From: Sulfobacillus thermosulfidooxidans
GTDB lineage: Bacteria > Bacillota > Sulfobacillia > Sulfobacillales > Sulfobacillaceae
DNA: 64,000 nucleotides
Reading direction: 5' to 3'
Assembly: GCF_001280565.1 (NCBI RefSeq)
Contig: NZ_LGRO01000001.1
Location: 434,001-498,000, forward strand
Both the position numbers and the translations under genes were made by a program. The notes beneath the pieces were generated by a model. The model worked only from the letters and a program-made list of their open reading frames with translations. It searched no databases and was not told where the DNA came from. Positions 1 to 8,896 of this stretch are shown here, piece by piece (positions within the stretch are counted from its first letter, which is position 1; every line of letters starts with the position of its first letter).

Positions 1-131
1 AAAAGCTCACGCATCTCGCTCAATACAAAGTATTTCAAATAATGAGAACCACCGATGCCTGTTCATGCTTGTTGGGCTTTCGGGGATAAGTTTTTCGGAA
101 AAAACGGAGTTATCTTGAAAAACATATATGA

Positions 132-160
132 TTAAGATGATAGGGTTTATCTGGTATAAT
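132..160 (+). promoter_or_regulatory. Candidate sigma-A promoter of the YeeE/YedE gene
   Basis: TTAAGA at 132-137 and TATAAT at 155-160 are separated by 17 bases. The site lies just upstream of the RBS-supported start at 194, and it argues against the in-frame ATG at 128 being the real start. Bases 1-131 hold nothing I recognise. Confidence 0.5.
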
Positions 161-193
161 TGGTCAAGCATTTCGATAAAGGAGGCAAGTAGG

Positions 194-1447
194 ATGGCCA
201 CGGAAGAACGACACGTATCAAATCTCGATGAACCCATTTCTGGGAAAGCGATAGGGCGACCACCGAACCGACGCATCGTGTCCATCGCCGTAACCGTTCT
301 CGGACTAGGCGTAATTGTTTTGGGATCCTTTCAATCTTGGACTCTCGCGACATTATTCGGTATCGGATGTGTGCTCGGTCTCGGTTTGTACCATACACAT
401 TATGGATTTACGTCATCGTTTCGGCATTTCTTATTAGACCGTCGAAGTGCAGGTCTTCGTGCTCAAATGCTGATGATCCTTATCGCCAATATGCTGTTTC
501 TTCCGTTATTAATACGTGGCGAGGTTTTGGGTCATCGTGTCACGGGATACGTCTTTCCTGTTGGCTTGGCGGTGGTTGCGGGCGCTTTTCTTTTTGGAAT
601 AGGCATGCAACTGGCAGATGCCTGTGCCTCGGGGACTTTATACCATACCGGAGGCGGCGATCGTCGGGGGATTCTTACGATTGGTGGATTTGTTCTCGGG
701 TCGGTATTGGGTAGTGTAAACTTCCCGTGGTGGATGCGTACTCCACATTTACCAGCCATTTCGTTTATTGAATCATTGGGTATCGTGGGCGGTGGGCTTC
801 TTCAACTGCTTATTGTCGGGACGATCTTTTTGGCCGTGTGGTGGCTGGAACGGATGCAGCATGGTCAGGTGCAAGCCCTATTTAATGGCGGTCCCGGTAG
901 GAGAGTAGACGGGAGACGCTATTGGACGCCTGTTCTACAAGGGCCGTGGTCATGGGTGACGGGAAGCGTGATTTTGGCCTTCGGAAATTTCCTGGTCTTG
1001 ATGTTGTCGGGCAAACCATGGGGGATTACGTTCGCTTATGCATTGTGGGGGGCAAAAATTGCCGAAGGGCTAGGATTTCAGGTTACTCATTGGGCGTATT
1101 GGCAGATTCCAGCTAATGCCCACGCGTTACATCAGAGTATTTTTCACGATGTCACGACGGTATTGGATTTTGGAGTAATTGTGGGAGCGTTGCTGGGAGC
1201 GGGTCTCGCTGGAGGATTATTGCAAATGTCCTTAAAACAACTACCCCGCCGGCTACTGGTGTCGGTTTTCCTCGGCGGAATTATGATGGGTTATGGCGCA
1301 CGCATTGCATTTGGATGCAACATTGGCGCATATTTTTCCGGTGTGGCTTCATTCAGTCTCCATGGTTGGCTATGGTTGTTTAGCGCTATGCTGGGAAGCG
1401 CATTAGGAGTAAGATTGCGGCCGATATTTGGACTGGTAAACTGCTGA
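194..1447 (+). CDS. YeeE/YedE-family sulfur-compound transporter
   Basis: A 417-residue polytopic membrane protein of the YeeE/YedE (sulf_transp) family, whose characterised members import thiosulfate or related sulfur species. About ten hydrophobic segments are visible. The two family signatures are present: DACASGTLYH with a cysteine near residue 144, and AFGCNIGAYFSG with a cysteine near residue 375. These are the cysteines expected to relay the sulfur substrate. The start at 194 is chosen because AAAGGAGG sits 8 bases upstream; an in-frame ATG at 128 lies upstream of the promoter. It stands alone, but doxDA lies 4 kb away on the other strand, so thiosulfate uptake feeding thiosulfate oxidation is a plausible link (inference). 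Confidence 0.85.
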   Translation: MATEERHVSNLDEPISGKAIGRPPNRRIVSIAVTVLGLGVIVLGSFQSWTLATLFGIGCVLGLGLYHTHYGFTSSFRHFLLDRRSAGLRAQMLMILIANMLFLPLLIRGEVLGHRVTGYVFPVGLAVVAGAFLFGIGMQLADACASGTLYHTGGGDRRGILTIGGFVLGSVLGSVNFPWWMRTPHLPAISFIESLGIVGGGLLQLLIVGTIFLAVWWLERMQHGQVQALFNGGPGRRVDGRRYWTPVLQGPWSWVTGSVILAFGNFLVLMLSGKPWGITFAYALWGAKIAEGLGFQVTHWAYWQIPANAHALHQSIFHDVTTVLDFGVIVGALLGAGLAGGLLQMSLKQLPRRLLVSVFLGGIMMGYGARIAFGCNIGAYFSGVASFSLHGWLWLFSAMLGSALGVRLRPIFGLVNC

Positions 1448-1992
1448 CATTTAGGCTGTGCTGGAATTCTGAGCGTGGGATTGTGGTCCAAGTGTCATTT
1501 TGGAGGACACGGAATCCGTAGGCTATAGACGCCTCAGCCTTGTAGTAGGTCGGTAGTGACAATAAGTTGTATCCTTTTCGCCTCGCGTCATTCTTCAGAT
1601 GGAGGGGGCTAGACACGACTTGGGGCCTCATCATCATAATCCTCCTTAGGGTGATGGTTTCGATTTGGATGACGCGAGCGTTTGCGCGATGTGACGGTAA
1701 TTGTTGCGGGAATCACTGCGCGGGTTTTCTAAGAGTAAGACCAGCTGATCTTTGGGGCTGGTAAGGAATTTGTCAGGACATGGCACCCTCGTTTCTTTTC
1801 ACCGGGGTGCCCGTTTTTGTGACATGTGGCCCATGTAGGAGAATCAAGAGTGGGGGTGATCACCAAACACGGATCCATCGACCCTCAAATCGGAACCAAG
1901 GGGAATATGGTATGCGCAAAAAGAGCTGCCGCGTAGTGGACCATATGGTCCTGTCGGACTTTCTTAGCATCGTCTATTCTTAAAAACAAAGC
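1448..1992. other. Intergenic region, no gene recognised
   Basis: Only short unsupported reading frames are present. The one clear element is the hairpin at 1782-1818. No ribosome site or family motif was found. Confidence 0.5.
1782..1818 (+). terminator. Rho-independent terminator
   Basis: GGCACCC (1782-1788) pairs with GGGTGCC (1805-1811) across a 16-base loop, followed by CGTTTTT. It probably ends the transporter transcript. Confidence 0.55.
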
Positions 1993-2754
1993 GTGACCAT
2001 AAAGTCAATTCAAATGAGGAGCATTGACTCGCCGAAACGGGTGGATACCATAATGACCAAAGCCGAAATTAAGCATGATCGCATCTCTGTGGGGTTGTTA
2101 GTGTCCAGTGACTTAGAGAATGAAGGATTGTATCGCATGATAAATGCCCACAGTGACATGAACACGTGTTGTCAATGGATCGTGCAGAATAATCAGGAGA
2201 TCCTCAATGCCTTTCCCGGTCATCGTGTCGACGTTGCGGTTCTGATGGTACCGTGGCCTATTCTCGGAGATTTACTCAAACGGATTCATCAAAAATTTCC
2301 TGATTTGGTGAGTATCGTGATTAGCCAAAGTCCCTTCCATTGGAGTGGGATTCTCCAGATGCTTGAATATGGAGTTGTCGGATTGACCCGCTCGACGCAG
2401 AGTGCGGTAATTGTGAGTATGATTCGCCTGGCATATTACCAGATGGGAAGTATAGATATCGACATGGCCCGCCGCATGGCTTCGGTGTTGCCCAAGAGCC
2501 GTTGTACGCGAACTCGAACGTTAACTCAACTCGACTATTACATATGGTCTTTGATGGTGCGGGGATATTCTAATCCTCAAATCGCTCAGCATTGCGGTAT
2601 TACTCTCTCACGAACGAAACATCGGATTCATCATATTTTTAGGTATTTGGGCGTTCGGGATCGCGCAAGTGCTATAGCTATGTACAACACGTATCAGGCG
2701 TTTAATGCCGGTTTGGAGAGGGGAGTAGGACTGGTCGACCATATCGATGAGTAG
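1993..2754 (+). CDS. LuxR/NarL-type response-regulator-like protein
   Basis: A 253-residue protein with an N-terminal receiver-like alpha/beta region (about residues 30-150) and a C-terminal LuxR-type helix-turn-helix (about 177-232: LTQLDYYIWSLMVRGYSNPQ, then a recognition helix around TLSRTKHRIHHIFRYLGV). The receiver looks degenerate: the segment VDVAVLMVPW stands where the phosphorylated aspartate strand would be. No sensor kinase gene lies nearby. The start is uncertain: GTG at 1993, ATG at 2014 and ATG at 2053 are all in frame and none has a convincing ribosome site. It could regulate the flanking sulfur genes, but nothing in the sequence shows a target. Confidence 0.65.
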   Translation: MTIKSIQMRSIDSPKRVDTIMTKAEIKHDRISVGLLVSSDLENEGLYRMINAHSDMNTCCQWIVQNNQEILNAFPGHRVDVAVLMVPWPILGDLLKRIHQKFPDLVSIVISQSPFHWSGILQMLEYGVVGLTRSTQSAVIVSMIRLAYYQMGSIDIDMARRMASVLPKSRCTRTRTLTQLDYYIWSLMVRGYSNPQIAQHCGITLSRTKHRIHHIFRYLGVRDRASAIAMYNTYQAFNAGLERGVGLVDHIDE

Positions 2755-2856
2755 AGTGAGCCCTTGGGCGATTATTCCTGCCGGAGCGCGAAGAGAATAG
2801 GAAATTCATCTTCCGTAAAGCGGTGTGCAGGCAACCGTTTGCGCCGATGTCGTTGG

Positions 2857-4473
2857 TTATGAATCGGCGGTTACGCCCTTGTTGATTCGGATAAGGATCA
2901 TCTCAAGGTGACGAGTCACCAATTGACGAGCGGGAAGCAGTGCCAACCCTTTTAACCGCGCCAGACGAAACGTGACCGTCAGCACAATGCGGGTGCCTTG
3001 GGGGCTCGGGGTCAAAGCCGCGTCATAGGTGTAATAATCAAAAATATTACTCTCGATAAGCGTTCCGTGAATTTGATAATGGACGCGGTCAACGTGATCG
3101 GCGACAGTCCATTGCATGGGATATCCCAAAAACGAGGCGGTCCACCGCGTGGTTTGACTTTCCCCGTGCGAGCTGAGAATGGTCACGACGGAGACAATTT
3201 CGCGGGAATCCACAATAAGAGCGGGAAAATCCGTCATCCTATGAAAAACTTTTTCCAATAAAGCTGGCACATCGCCGTGAACACTTACCGTAACCATCCC
3301 GTCAGCCTCTGGCTTTTCTGATGGCGAGGTTGTTAAGGGGGTGGGTTCGATGGCAAAAGTGGGATGGGTGGAAACGTGAGACGTCGGGATCTTTGCAGAA
3401 AATCTTGATAAGCGGACCTCATCAGGCAAGGGTGTTCCGTGGGTTAAGTGTCTGACCAGGTACTGCGCGGTGACTGGGGCCAACAAAATGCCATTGCGGC
3501 AGTGTGCGCCCACAACCCAGACTTTCTGGAAATGGGGCACATGGTCTATGATTGGGACTCCATCTGGCGCACAAGGACGCAAACCAGCCCATGATTCGAT
3601 CAGTTGGGCCCGGTCTAATACCGGACAAAGATCCCTGGCAGCTTGACCTACCTGTAAGATCGCTGACAACGTGGGAGTCTGGTCAAAGCCCGCTGTGGGT
3701 TCTTCCGTGCTTCCGGCTAATATCTGGCCTCCGGATTTCGGCACGAGATAAACATTTTCGCCAAAAACCGTCATGGACGTGGCCCTTTGCGCTGCCTGGC
3801 GAAATAATACACGCTGGCCTTTCACGGGGGATATCGGAAGGTTCAGCAAGGAATTAATCCAGGGGCCTGAGGCTACCAAAATAGTGTCTGCAGTAAATTG
3901 TCCCTGTGTGGATTCGACCCGTCCCTCATCGATGCGCGTGACGGTCACGCCTTCTAATATCTGAGCGCCTTGTAATATGGCGCCTTGGGCCAGTGACGCA
4001 CTTAACTGCGAGGCATTCACGTGCCCTCCGGGTGTCCAAATTCCCCAGTCGATGTCCGGACGCAGACCCGGGATGGCGTCATGCAATTGTTTGCCATCCA
4101 TGGTTCGGACGGTTAATCCGTGACGTTCCTGCCATTCCCGCTGGTGTTGCAGCGCAACATGTCCCGCTGTTGTTTCGGCTACCTGGATGATACCACGTGT
4201 ATCCAGATCAAGATGGATTCCACCGATGTCTTTCAGTTCCCATTGCCATTGTTGATAACGTGGAAAGGCCTCTAACCCCCATTTCAACAGAAGGCCTGGC
4301 TCATGAGCTTCTACTTGAGGAGGCAACATGCCCGCGGCGCCATAAGAGGTTCCCGAGCCCACTGTATGCTGTTCCAATAATGTGACTGTTAATTGAGACC
4401 GGGTAAGTTCATAAGCTAGAGCCGTTCCGATGATGCCGCCGCCAATGATCAAGATGTCCGCATGCCATTTCAT
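2857..4473 (-). CDS. ThiO/DAO-family FAD oxidoreductase fused to a C-terminal SRPBCC domain
   Basis: A 538-residue protein. Residues 1-370 form a D-amino-acid-oxidase/glycine-oxidase (ThiO) fold: the FAD dinucleotide motif GGGIIG is at 11-16, GTSYGAAGMLPP follows, and WAGLRPCAPDGVPII and VWVVGAHCRNGILLAP form the C-terminal FAD-binding part. ThiO normally ends near 370 residues. Here a further ~145 residues (about 393-538) look like a SRPBCC/polyketide-cyclase-like hydrophobic-pocket domain, which is unusual. The ribosome site CGAGGAAT lies about 9 bases before the ATG. Glycine oxidases supply dehydroglycine for thiazole synthesis, but no thi genes are adjacent, so the substrate is open. doxDA lies upstream on the same strand, separated by an inverted repeat. 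Confidence 0.8.
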   Translation of the reverse strand: MKWHADILIIGGGIIGTALAYELTRSQLTVTLLEQHTVGSGTSYGAAGMLPPQVEAHEPGLLLKWGLEAFPRYQQWQWELKDIGGIHLDLDTRGIIQVAETTAGHVALQHQREWQERHGLTVRTMDGKQLHDAIPGLRPDIDWGIWTPGGHVNASQLSASLAQGAILQGAQILEGVTVTRIDEGRVESTQGQFTADTILVASGPWINSLLNLPISPVKGQRVLFRQAAQRATSMTVFGENVYLVPKSGGQILAGSTEEPTAGFDQTPTLSAILQVGQAARDLCPVLDRAQLIESWAGLRPCAPDGVPIIDHVPHFQKVWVVGAHCRNGILLAPVTAQYLVRHLTHGTPLPDEVRLSRFSAKIPTSHVSTHPTFAIEPTPLTTSPSEKPEADGMVTVSVHGDVPALLEKVFHRMTDFPALIVDSREIVSVVTILSSHGESQTTRWTASFLGYPMQWTVADHVDRVHYQIHGTLIESNIFDYYTYDAALTPSPQGTRIVLTVTFRLARLKGLALLPARQLVTRHLEMILIRINKGVTADS

Positions 4474-4820
4474 TTACAATATTCCTCGAATAATCTTTTG
4501 TAATGGGACGAACGGGACACACTTTACTCGACAAAAGTGCATGGAAAACCGAATGCACTTTTAGAGAATGGCCCTCACGACCCATAATGTTTTTCCTTTT
4601 TTTGTTTATTTAATCATAGGGGTTCGTGGGGGCTTCTTCCATGTGCACATGGAATTATACAAATGGACTGTGTGGACCGTATTGCTGCCGGGCTTTCGGA
4701 TGGGTAACCATTGAACTGCTGTAAACTACTCCCAATACTTGCTCCTTTATGCTTTACGACTCCTCTATTATGGCGGCTCGCATCATTTTTCTTGTGTTCG
4801 TTCGATCGCGCAGTATACAA
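4474..4820. other. Intergenic region between doxA and the ThiO-like gene
   Basis: No supported gene. It contains the hairpin at 4533-4562 and, presumably, the promoter of the ThiO-like gene, which I could not identify with confidence. Confidence 0.5.
4533..4562 (-). terminator. Perfect 10-bp inverted repeat, likely doxDA terminator
   Basis: AAAAGTGCAT (4533-4542) and ATGCACTTTT (4553-4562) are exact inverted copies around a 10-base loop. The arms end in A and T runs, so the structure can terminate in either direction. It lies downstream of doxA and upstream of the ThiO-like gene. An operator role is the alternative. Confidence 0.5.
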
Positions 4821-5366
4821 TCACGGATGAATCGGCACCGTGGTCTGCCATGTCAGGCCACTAACATCTTCAACTTTAACAATCGCATCGCGTTGTCCCT
4901 TTAGGGCCATTTGAGCTCGATTGTCGAGGGGAAGTTGGATCGTCGCTTGCGCGGACAAGGGAACGACCAAACCCCACGGACCGGTCGACACTTTTTGAAA
5001 GAAATATTTATTATGAATAGCAGACGGCGTAAGATGCGCCAACTGTTTGGGTCCCCATACTTCAGCCGGTGTGGCCGAAGTCTCTCCTTTCACCATGACT
5101 TGCACCACAAACGATCCATAGGTGTCGGGACCATTCGGTCGGTAGATTGTCAGTGCTAATCGTTGGGGACTTAACGCGGTCCTCGTTAAGACTAATTTTG
5201 GCGTTTTATTGTAGTTGACCAATTTGCCCCATAATCCGTGGTGTTCAAATTGATAGGCCCATAATGTCAGAAATATTGCTACGATTAACATCCATACACT
5301 TTGTTTTTTGACCTTCGACTGTGGTAACGGATGCTCTTGATGGGTAACATTGTGCGATTCTTGCAT
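4821..5366 (-). CDS. doxA: Thiosulfate:quinone oxidoreductase small subunit DoxA
   Basis: A 181-residue protein with one N-terminal membrane anchor (VWMLIVAIFLTLWAY) followed by an extracytoplasmic beta-rich domain typical of DoxA. With DoxD it forms the membrane thiosulfate:quinone oxidoreductase that oxidises thiosulfate to tetrathionate and passes electrons to quinone. The start at 5366 is chosen because AAAGGAGG lies 8 bases before it; an earlier in-frame ATG at 5393 precedes that ribosome site. The gene follows doxD after 34 bases and must be co-transcribed. The separate DoxD and DoxA genes match archaeal and Sulfobacillus organisation; many bacteria carry a DoxDA fusion. Confidence 0.85.
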   Translation of the reverse strand: MQESHNVTHQEHPLPQSKVKKQSVWMLIVAIFLTLWAYQFEHHGLWGKLVNYNKTPKLVLTRTALSPQRLALTIYRPNGPDTYGSFVVQVMVKGETSATPAEVWGPKQLAHLTPSAIHNKYFFQKVSTGPWGLVVPLSAQATIQLPLDNRAQMALKGQRDAIVKVEDVSGLTWQTTVPIHP

Positions 5367-5400
5367 CGCAGTAGCCTCCTTTGATTTCAGCATGATGAAT

Positions 5401-5967
5401 TTAGGTCAAATGAAGATCGAGTGAGGCCAGATGGAGATGCCCATCCCAATACTTGTGAATCAAATGATCTAAACCAAAGGACCCCGATCCTACAAAGAGC
5501 AGAATCATCGAACCGATACCTTCAACGGTTCCAATCTGAAACTCATCAATACAGGCCGTCCCTAACCAGCCATTGCCAAACAACATGCCAAAGGACAGCA
5601 AGGCTCCGCCCAGAGCGGCTAATCGGGTAAGCGTACCGGTTAACAGAAACAGTCCGACGATAAACTCAATCCAGGTAAACGCAATGAGAAAAGCCCAAGC
5701 CCAATGCGGATGAAGAATCAGCCATTGAATCATCGCGCGAATGGGCGGCAGGGCATGCGGCATCATGGTACTGAATTTATGTCCAATATTGCTTTTGGCA
5801 TACCAATCTAATTTGCCCGGGGCGTTCAGATAGCGCCGGGCCCAAGCGGTCAGAAACTGAAAACCTAAAATAAAGCGTAAGGGCCAGAGATAGGATGTGG
5901 GAATCCACGTCGTTTCCGTTCCCTTTGGTGTGGTTTCGGTCGTATCGTGGGTTTGTTCCGATACCAT
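5401..5967 (-). CDS. doxD: Thiosulfate:quinone oxidoreductase large subunit DoxD
   Basis: A 188-residue DoxX/DoxD-type membrane protein with about four transmembrane segments (PLRFILGFQFLTAW, WAWAFLIAFTWIEFIVGLFL, LAALGGALLSFGMLFG, GSMILLFVGSGSFGL). It is the membrane subunit of thiosulfate:quinone oxidoreductase. The start at 5967 has AAAGGTGG at suitable spacing; the upstream in-frame ATG at 6018 does not. A perfect CRP/FNR-type palindrome is centred about 60 bases upstream of the start. doxD and doxA form a two-gene unit on the minus strand. Confidence 0.85.
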   Translation of the reverse strand: MVSEQTHDTTETTPKGTETTWIPTSYLWPLRFILGFQFLTAWARRYLNAPGKLDWYAKSNIGHKFSTMMPHALPPIRAMIQWLILHPHWAWAFLIAFTWIEFIVGLFLLTGTLTRLAALGGALLSFGMLFGNGWLGTACIDEFQIGTVEGIGSMILLFVGSGSFGLDHLIHKYWDGHLHLASLDLHLT

Positions 5968-6019
5968 AATGATTCCACCTTTCGCATGTGCCTTAATATT
6001 GCTTAGCGCGCTGATCACT

Positions 6020-6037
6020 ATGTGAATTTATTCACAT
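6020..6037 (-). promoter_or_regulatory. CRP/FNR-family operator upstream of doxDA
   Basis: ATGTGAATTTATTCACAT is a perfect palindrome containing TGTGA-N6-TCACA, the textbook binding pattern of the CRP/FNR superfamily. It lies about 53 bases upstream of the doxD start. Which family member binds it, and whether it activates or represses, cannot be read from the sequence. Confidence 0.6.
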
Positions 6038-6476
6038 GTATATCGTACAAGGGAATGACTCATCCACCATAGGGCCGTGTGGCCTATTTGCACAGGGTCA
6101 TATGGGGCAGTCATCGTGGGACACGTTTACCGAATTATTCGCAGAGGGGTCAACCCATGGGGGAACCCTGAGCCATTAACAAGGACCGAGTGTTTTCTTA
6201 AAATTGCAGCAGTGTCACACATGGCACCCATTCGGTGATTTGGCCGACCGCCGAATTCGGCAGGCTTCGCCGTGAGCACATTGCTCTTAAAGACCAAAAA
6301 AGAACGTGCATCGTATCGACGTACCTATTTCCCGGTTTCATTACACATACAGTTCCACGTGTGGCAACTCGACTGCTTCTAACTGGGCCGGGCCAACATG
6401 GCGCATTTAACGAATTATCAATAGTAGCTATTTACAAGGACTGGCGCTGATTCCCTAGATTCCCGGGCAGGACGCC
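6038..6476. other. Intergenic region, no gene recognised
   Basis: Nothing supported. It may contain the lost 5' end of the adjacent GGDEF pseudogene, whose membrane or sensor region is mostly missing. Confidence 0.4.
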
Positions 6477-7789
6477 ATGTCTGATGTCTTGACGTCCATT
6501 ACTATTGCGGGATTTACCGTCGCCTATATTGTCGAACGCGCTGACAGAATGTGGCAATGGGAAGAAGATATCTATCGAGCTGAGCATGACGCGTTAACCG
6601 GGGCCCTCACACGATATGGTCTCAAAACATGGATGACCCAATTGTCCGCAGGTGCTCGATCTGCGGGCATGATTATGGCGGGCGATCTTGACGATTTCAA
6701 ATGGTTCAACGACACCTGGGGGCGATGTTGGAGACCAAGTATTGCAGGCTTTTGCCCACCGTATTCGGGCGGAGCTCCGGGCCGAAGACGCGTTAGTGCG
6801 TCCGGGCGGGGGTGAGTTTACTGTCTGGATGCCCAATGTCGCTCCTAGCGATGCGTCCGGGAATGTCGAACGGTTACACAATGCCGTGACGAAGGAATCC
6901 TGCACACTCACAGCGAGATCATTTGAGTTGGGCGTCTCGGTTGGATGGGCGGTTGGAACGCTTTCCGACGACACAGCACACATCGCCGACCAAAATTTGC
7001 TCCGAGCGAAACGTCAAGGCAAAAATCGCATCATCCATACGTCGGAGCTGTCAGAAATGACGGGTCCCCACACGACACCGACTGCACAAATAGGATGGTT
7101 AGCGGATGCTGCTCGGGCGTTATGCGCGCAATGGTCTACGGCGGCTGTACTGACCAGGCACCATTGTTGCCGTCAATGCGTCGTATGAACAATTGACGGG
7201 GCGATCGTGGGAAATGTTGGCTGCCCAGAAACCGGGAATTAATAGTGCGGGGAACACGCCTTCCCAAGTCTATGATGCGTTGTGGCAGACTCTCCACGAC
7301 GGTCAAGTGTGGACTGGGCACTTAAAAAATCGCCGACCAGACGGCACTCCATGGTGGGCCTATGAGACGCTCGTACCCATCGTTATCGGATCGCAAGTGG
7401 TCGGCTATTGGGGCACGGTGCAGGAATGTCCGGCACAGAGCCCAAAACTTGTCGCATCGCCCATATCGAGTGAGGCGTCGGGGGTCAATCCAGCTGACAC
7501 GGATTTTCTAAACCATCTCACGTTTCATGCGGTTTTTCAGCCAGTCGTCAATTTGCAGAGCGAATTGGTGATTGGACAGGACGCCTTAATTCGTCTCCGA
7601 TATCATGGACGGGTATTGTCTCCCCTCGACGTCTTTGCTGAGGCGAAAAGAACCGGAACACTTGTGCAATTAGATGGCATCTGTTTGCAAACCATTGCTC
7701 AGGCGATAAGAGTGCGAGGTCCCTGGCTCTTAAGCCCCCAAATGCTTCTAGACATCCCGGACGTCATGCGATACAATCCCCCATCGTGA
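6477..7789 (+). pseudogene. Broken GGDEF-PAS-EAL cyclic-di-GMP signalling gene
   Basis: Three successive frames carry one ancestral protein. The first (6477 to about 6718) has the GGDEF N-terminal half, AEHDALTGALTRYG and GDLDDFKWFNDTWG. The second (from about 6718 to about 7150) continues with GDQVLQAFAHRI and RPGGGEFTVWMP, in which the GGDEF loop is altered to GGGEF. The third (from about 7155) starts with a PAS-like stretch, TIVAVNASYEQLTGRSWEML, then an EAL start FHAVFQPVVNLQ, and stops at 7789 before most of the EAL catalytic residues. The first shift falls in a run of five G near 6717-6721. The altered loop, two shifts and truncation make activity unlikely. Confidence 0.75.
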
Positions 7790-7858
7790 CCATCGCGAAA
7801 AATTTTGGCATCATTTACCTGAGGACAGGATGGAGATGACAGGAGTGAGTCGAAAACG

Positions 7859-8080
7859 ATGACCCCCGCATGGAAAGCCCAGGGCATTCAAGAAGCGTTG
7901 GACATCCCGAAGGCCGCGGCGGTGGCGCGTCGGCATGGACTCCCGATTCGGCTGGTCCACAAAGGGGTGCAGACCGCGACCCAGCGCGGGACCCCAGAGG
8001 AAGCGCGGGCCTTAAAGTGTCAAGGACAATTTAAATTCCTCAAAAACGACAATTCAAACAGGCCAAAAACGGCAGGGTAA
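7859..8080 (+). CDS. Small hypothetical protein, possibly a mobile-element remnant
   Basis: A 73-residue frame with a fair ribosome site (AGGAGTGAG, about 10 bases upstream) encoding a basic helical protein (DIPKAAAVARRHGLPIRLVHKG). Its 3' end runs into IS21-like terminal repeats, so the natural C-terminus is probably lost. I recognise no family. Confidence 0.25.
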   Translation: MTPAWKAQGIQEALDIPKAAAVARRHGLPIRLVHKGVQTATQRGTPEEARALKCQGQFKFLKNDNSNRPKTAG

Positions 8081-8139
8081 ATTCCCCAGAAACGCCAGCG
8101 CTAATTCCCCAAAAACGACAAGGTAAATTCCTCAACAGC
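8032..8139 (+). repeat. IS21-type multiple terminal repeats (isolated end)
   Basis: Four imperfect copies of a motif close to AAATTCCYCAAAAACGACA begin near 8032, 8080, 8103 and 8125. The same motif in the same orientation occurs four times at about 33986-34075, directly ahead of an istA-like fragment. Multiple short direct repeats are typical of IS21 ends. No istA or istB follows here. Confidence 0.4.
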
Positions 8140-8149
8140 AAAGCAAATC

Positions 8150-8180
8150 AAAATCCCCAGGGATGGCTCCTGGGGATTTT
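8150..8180 (+). terminator. Strong rho-independent terminator
   Basis: AAAATCCCCAGG (8150-8161) and CCTGGGGATTTT (8169-8180) pair perfectly over 12 bp with a 7-base loop and flanking A and T runs. It can act in both directions. Confidence 0.65.
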
Positions 8181-8194
8181 GTAGGCGATGGGTT

Positions 8195-8565
8195 GGGTTA
8201 CGAAGGGCGGCTGCCTTGCCATCTCGTTAAGATCTCCGCTGCCCGAACAAGCAGGTACGCTCTGGGGAATCCCCATATGCCGGATTCGTGGCCTATTCCA
8301 TCCGGTCGTAGGCGCTTTCCGTCCACCTCATTTGCTGGGGGCGGTGCGGCAGGCGCGGTGGCGCGGGCCCTTGGGCCAATGCTCGGTCCACTCCAGGTCA
8401 ATTCACCGCGATCGTCGGAATGTGTTGGGCAATCTGTTTCCCTAAGCTCGGGGTCGTTCGATACGCCCCGTGACGAGTCACCAACAAGAGATGCCGCGGG
8501 CGCCCCTAATCGGTCACCATCGCGAGCCACTGGGCACAGTGGCCACGCCATCGGCCAATGGCCAT
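8195..8565 (-). pseudogene. Decayed coding remnant, family unknown
   Basis: Reading from an ATG at 8565 with GAGGAGAAATTC just upstream gives a frame with several in-frame stops: MAIGRWRGHCAQWLAMVTD, stop, GRPRHLLLVTRHGAYRTTPS ... GKQIAQHIPTIAVN, stop, and so on. The ribosome site and the protein-like stretches between stops suggest a dead gene, probably a transposase. The rest of the gap 8181-8896 shows nothing I recognise. Confidence 0.3.
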
Positions 8566-8896
8566 GAATTTCTCCTCGCTCGAAGCGTCCTTACCCGGCG
8601 GAACAGTGCCGTCATGACACTACGTGTCGCTTCAGGACCCCGAGCGGGGAGAAATGTATATGGCCAAACTGTCCCTTTTTATTTGACCATATACACCCGA
8701 TGGGGGCGCTATTCATCGCGCCTTGCGTCGACGTTACGTCCCATGAGAGCAACTCGGGCAGCAATATAAGATCGAGCATGCCAGGTTGACTCCCTTACTA
8801 GCGTAACAGATTTGTTTTGAAAATTCTTGCCAAAGACATCTTTAAGATGGTTCTTTTCAGTTCCTTGGGAAGGTGTTGTAAACGTTGCGCGACTGG

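Noticed and set aside
8163-8567. A plus-strand 134-residue frame
   Set aside because: It starts inside the terminator hairpin and has no ribosome site. The opposite strand has more protein-like text, though with stops.
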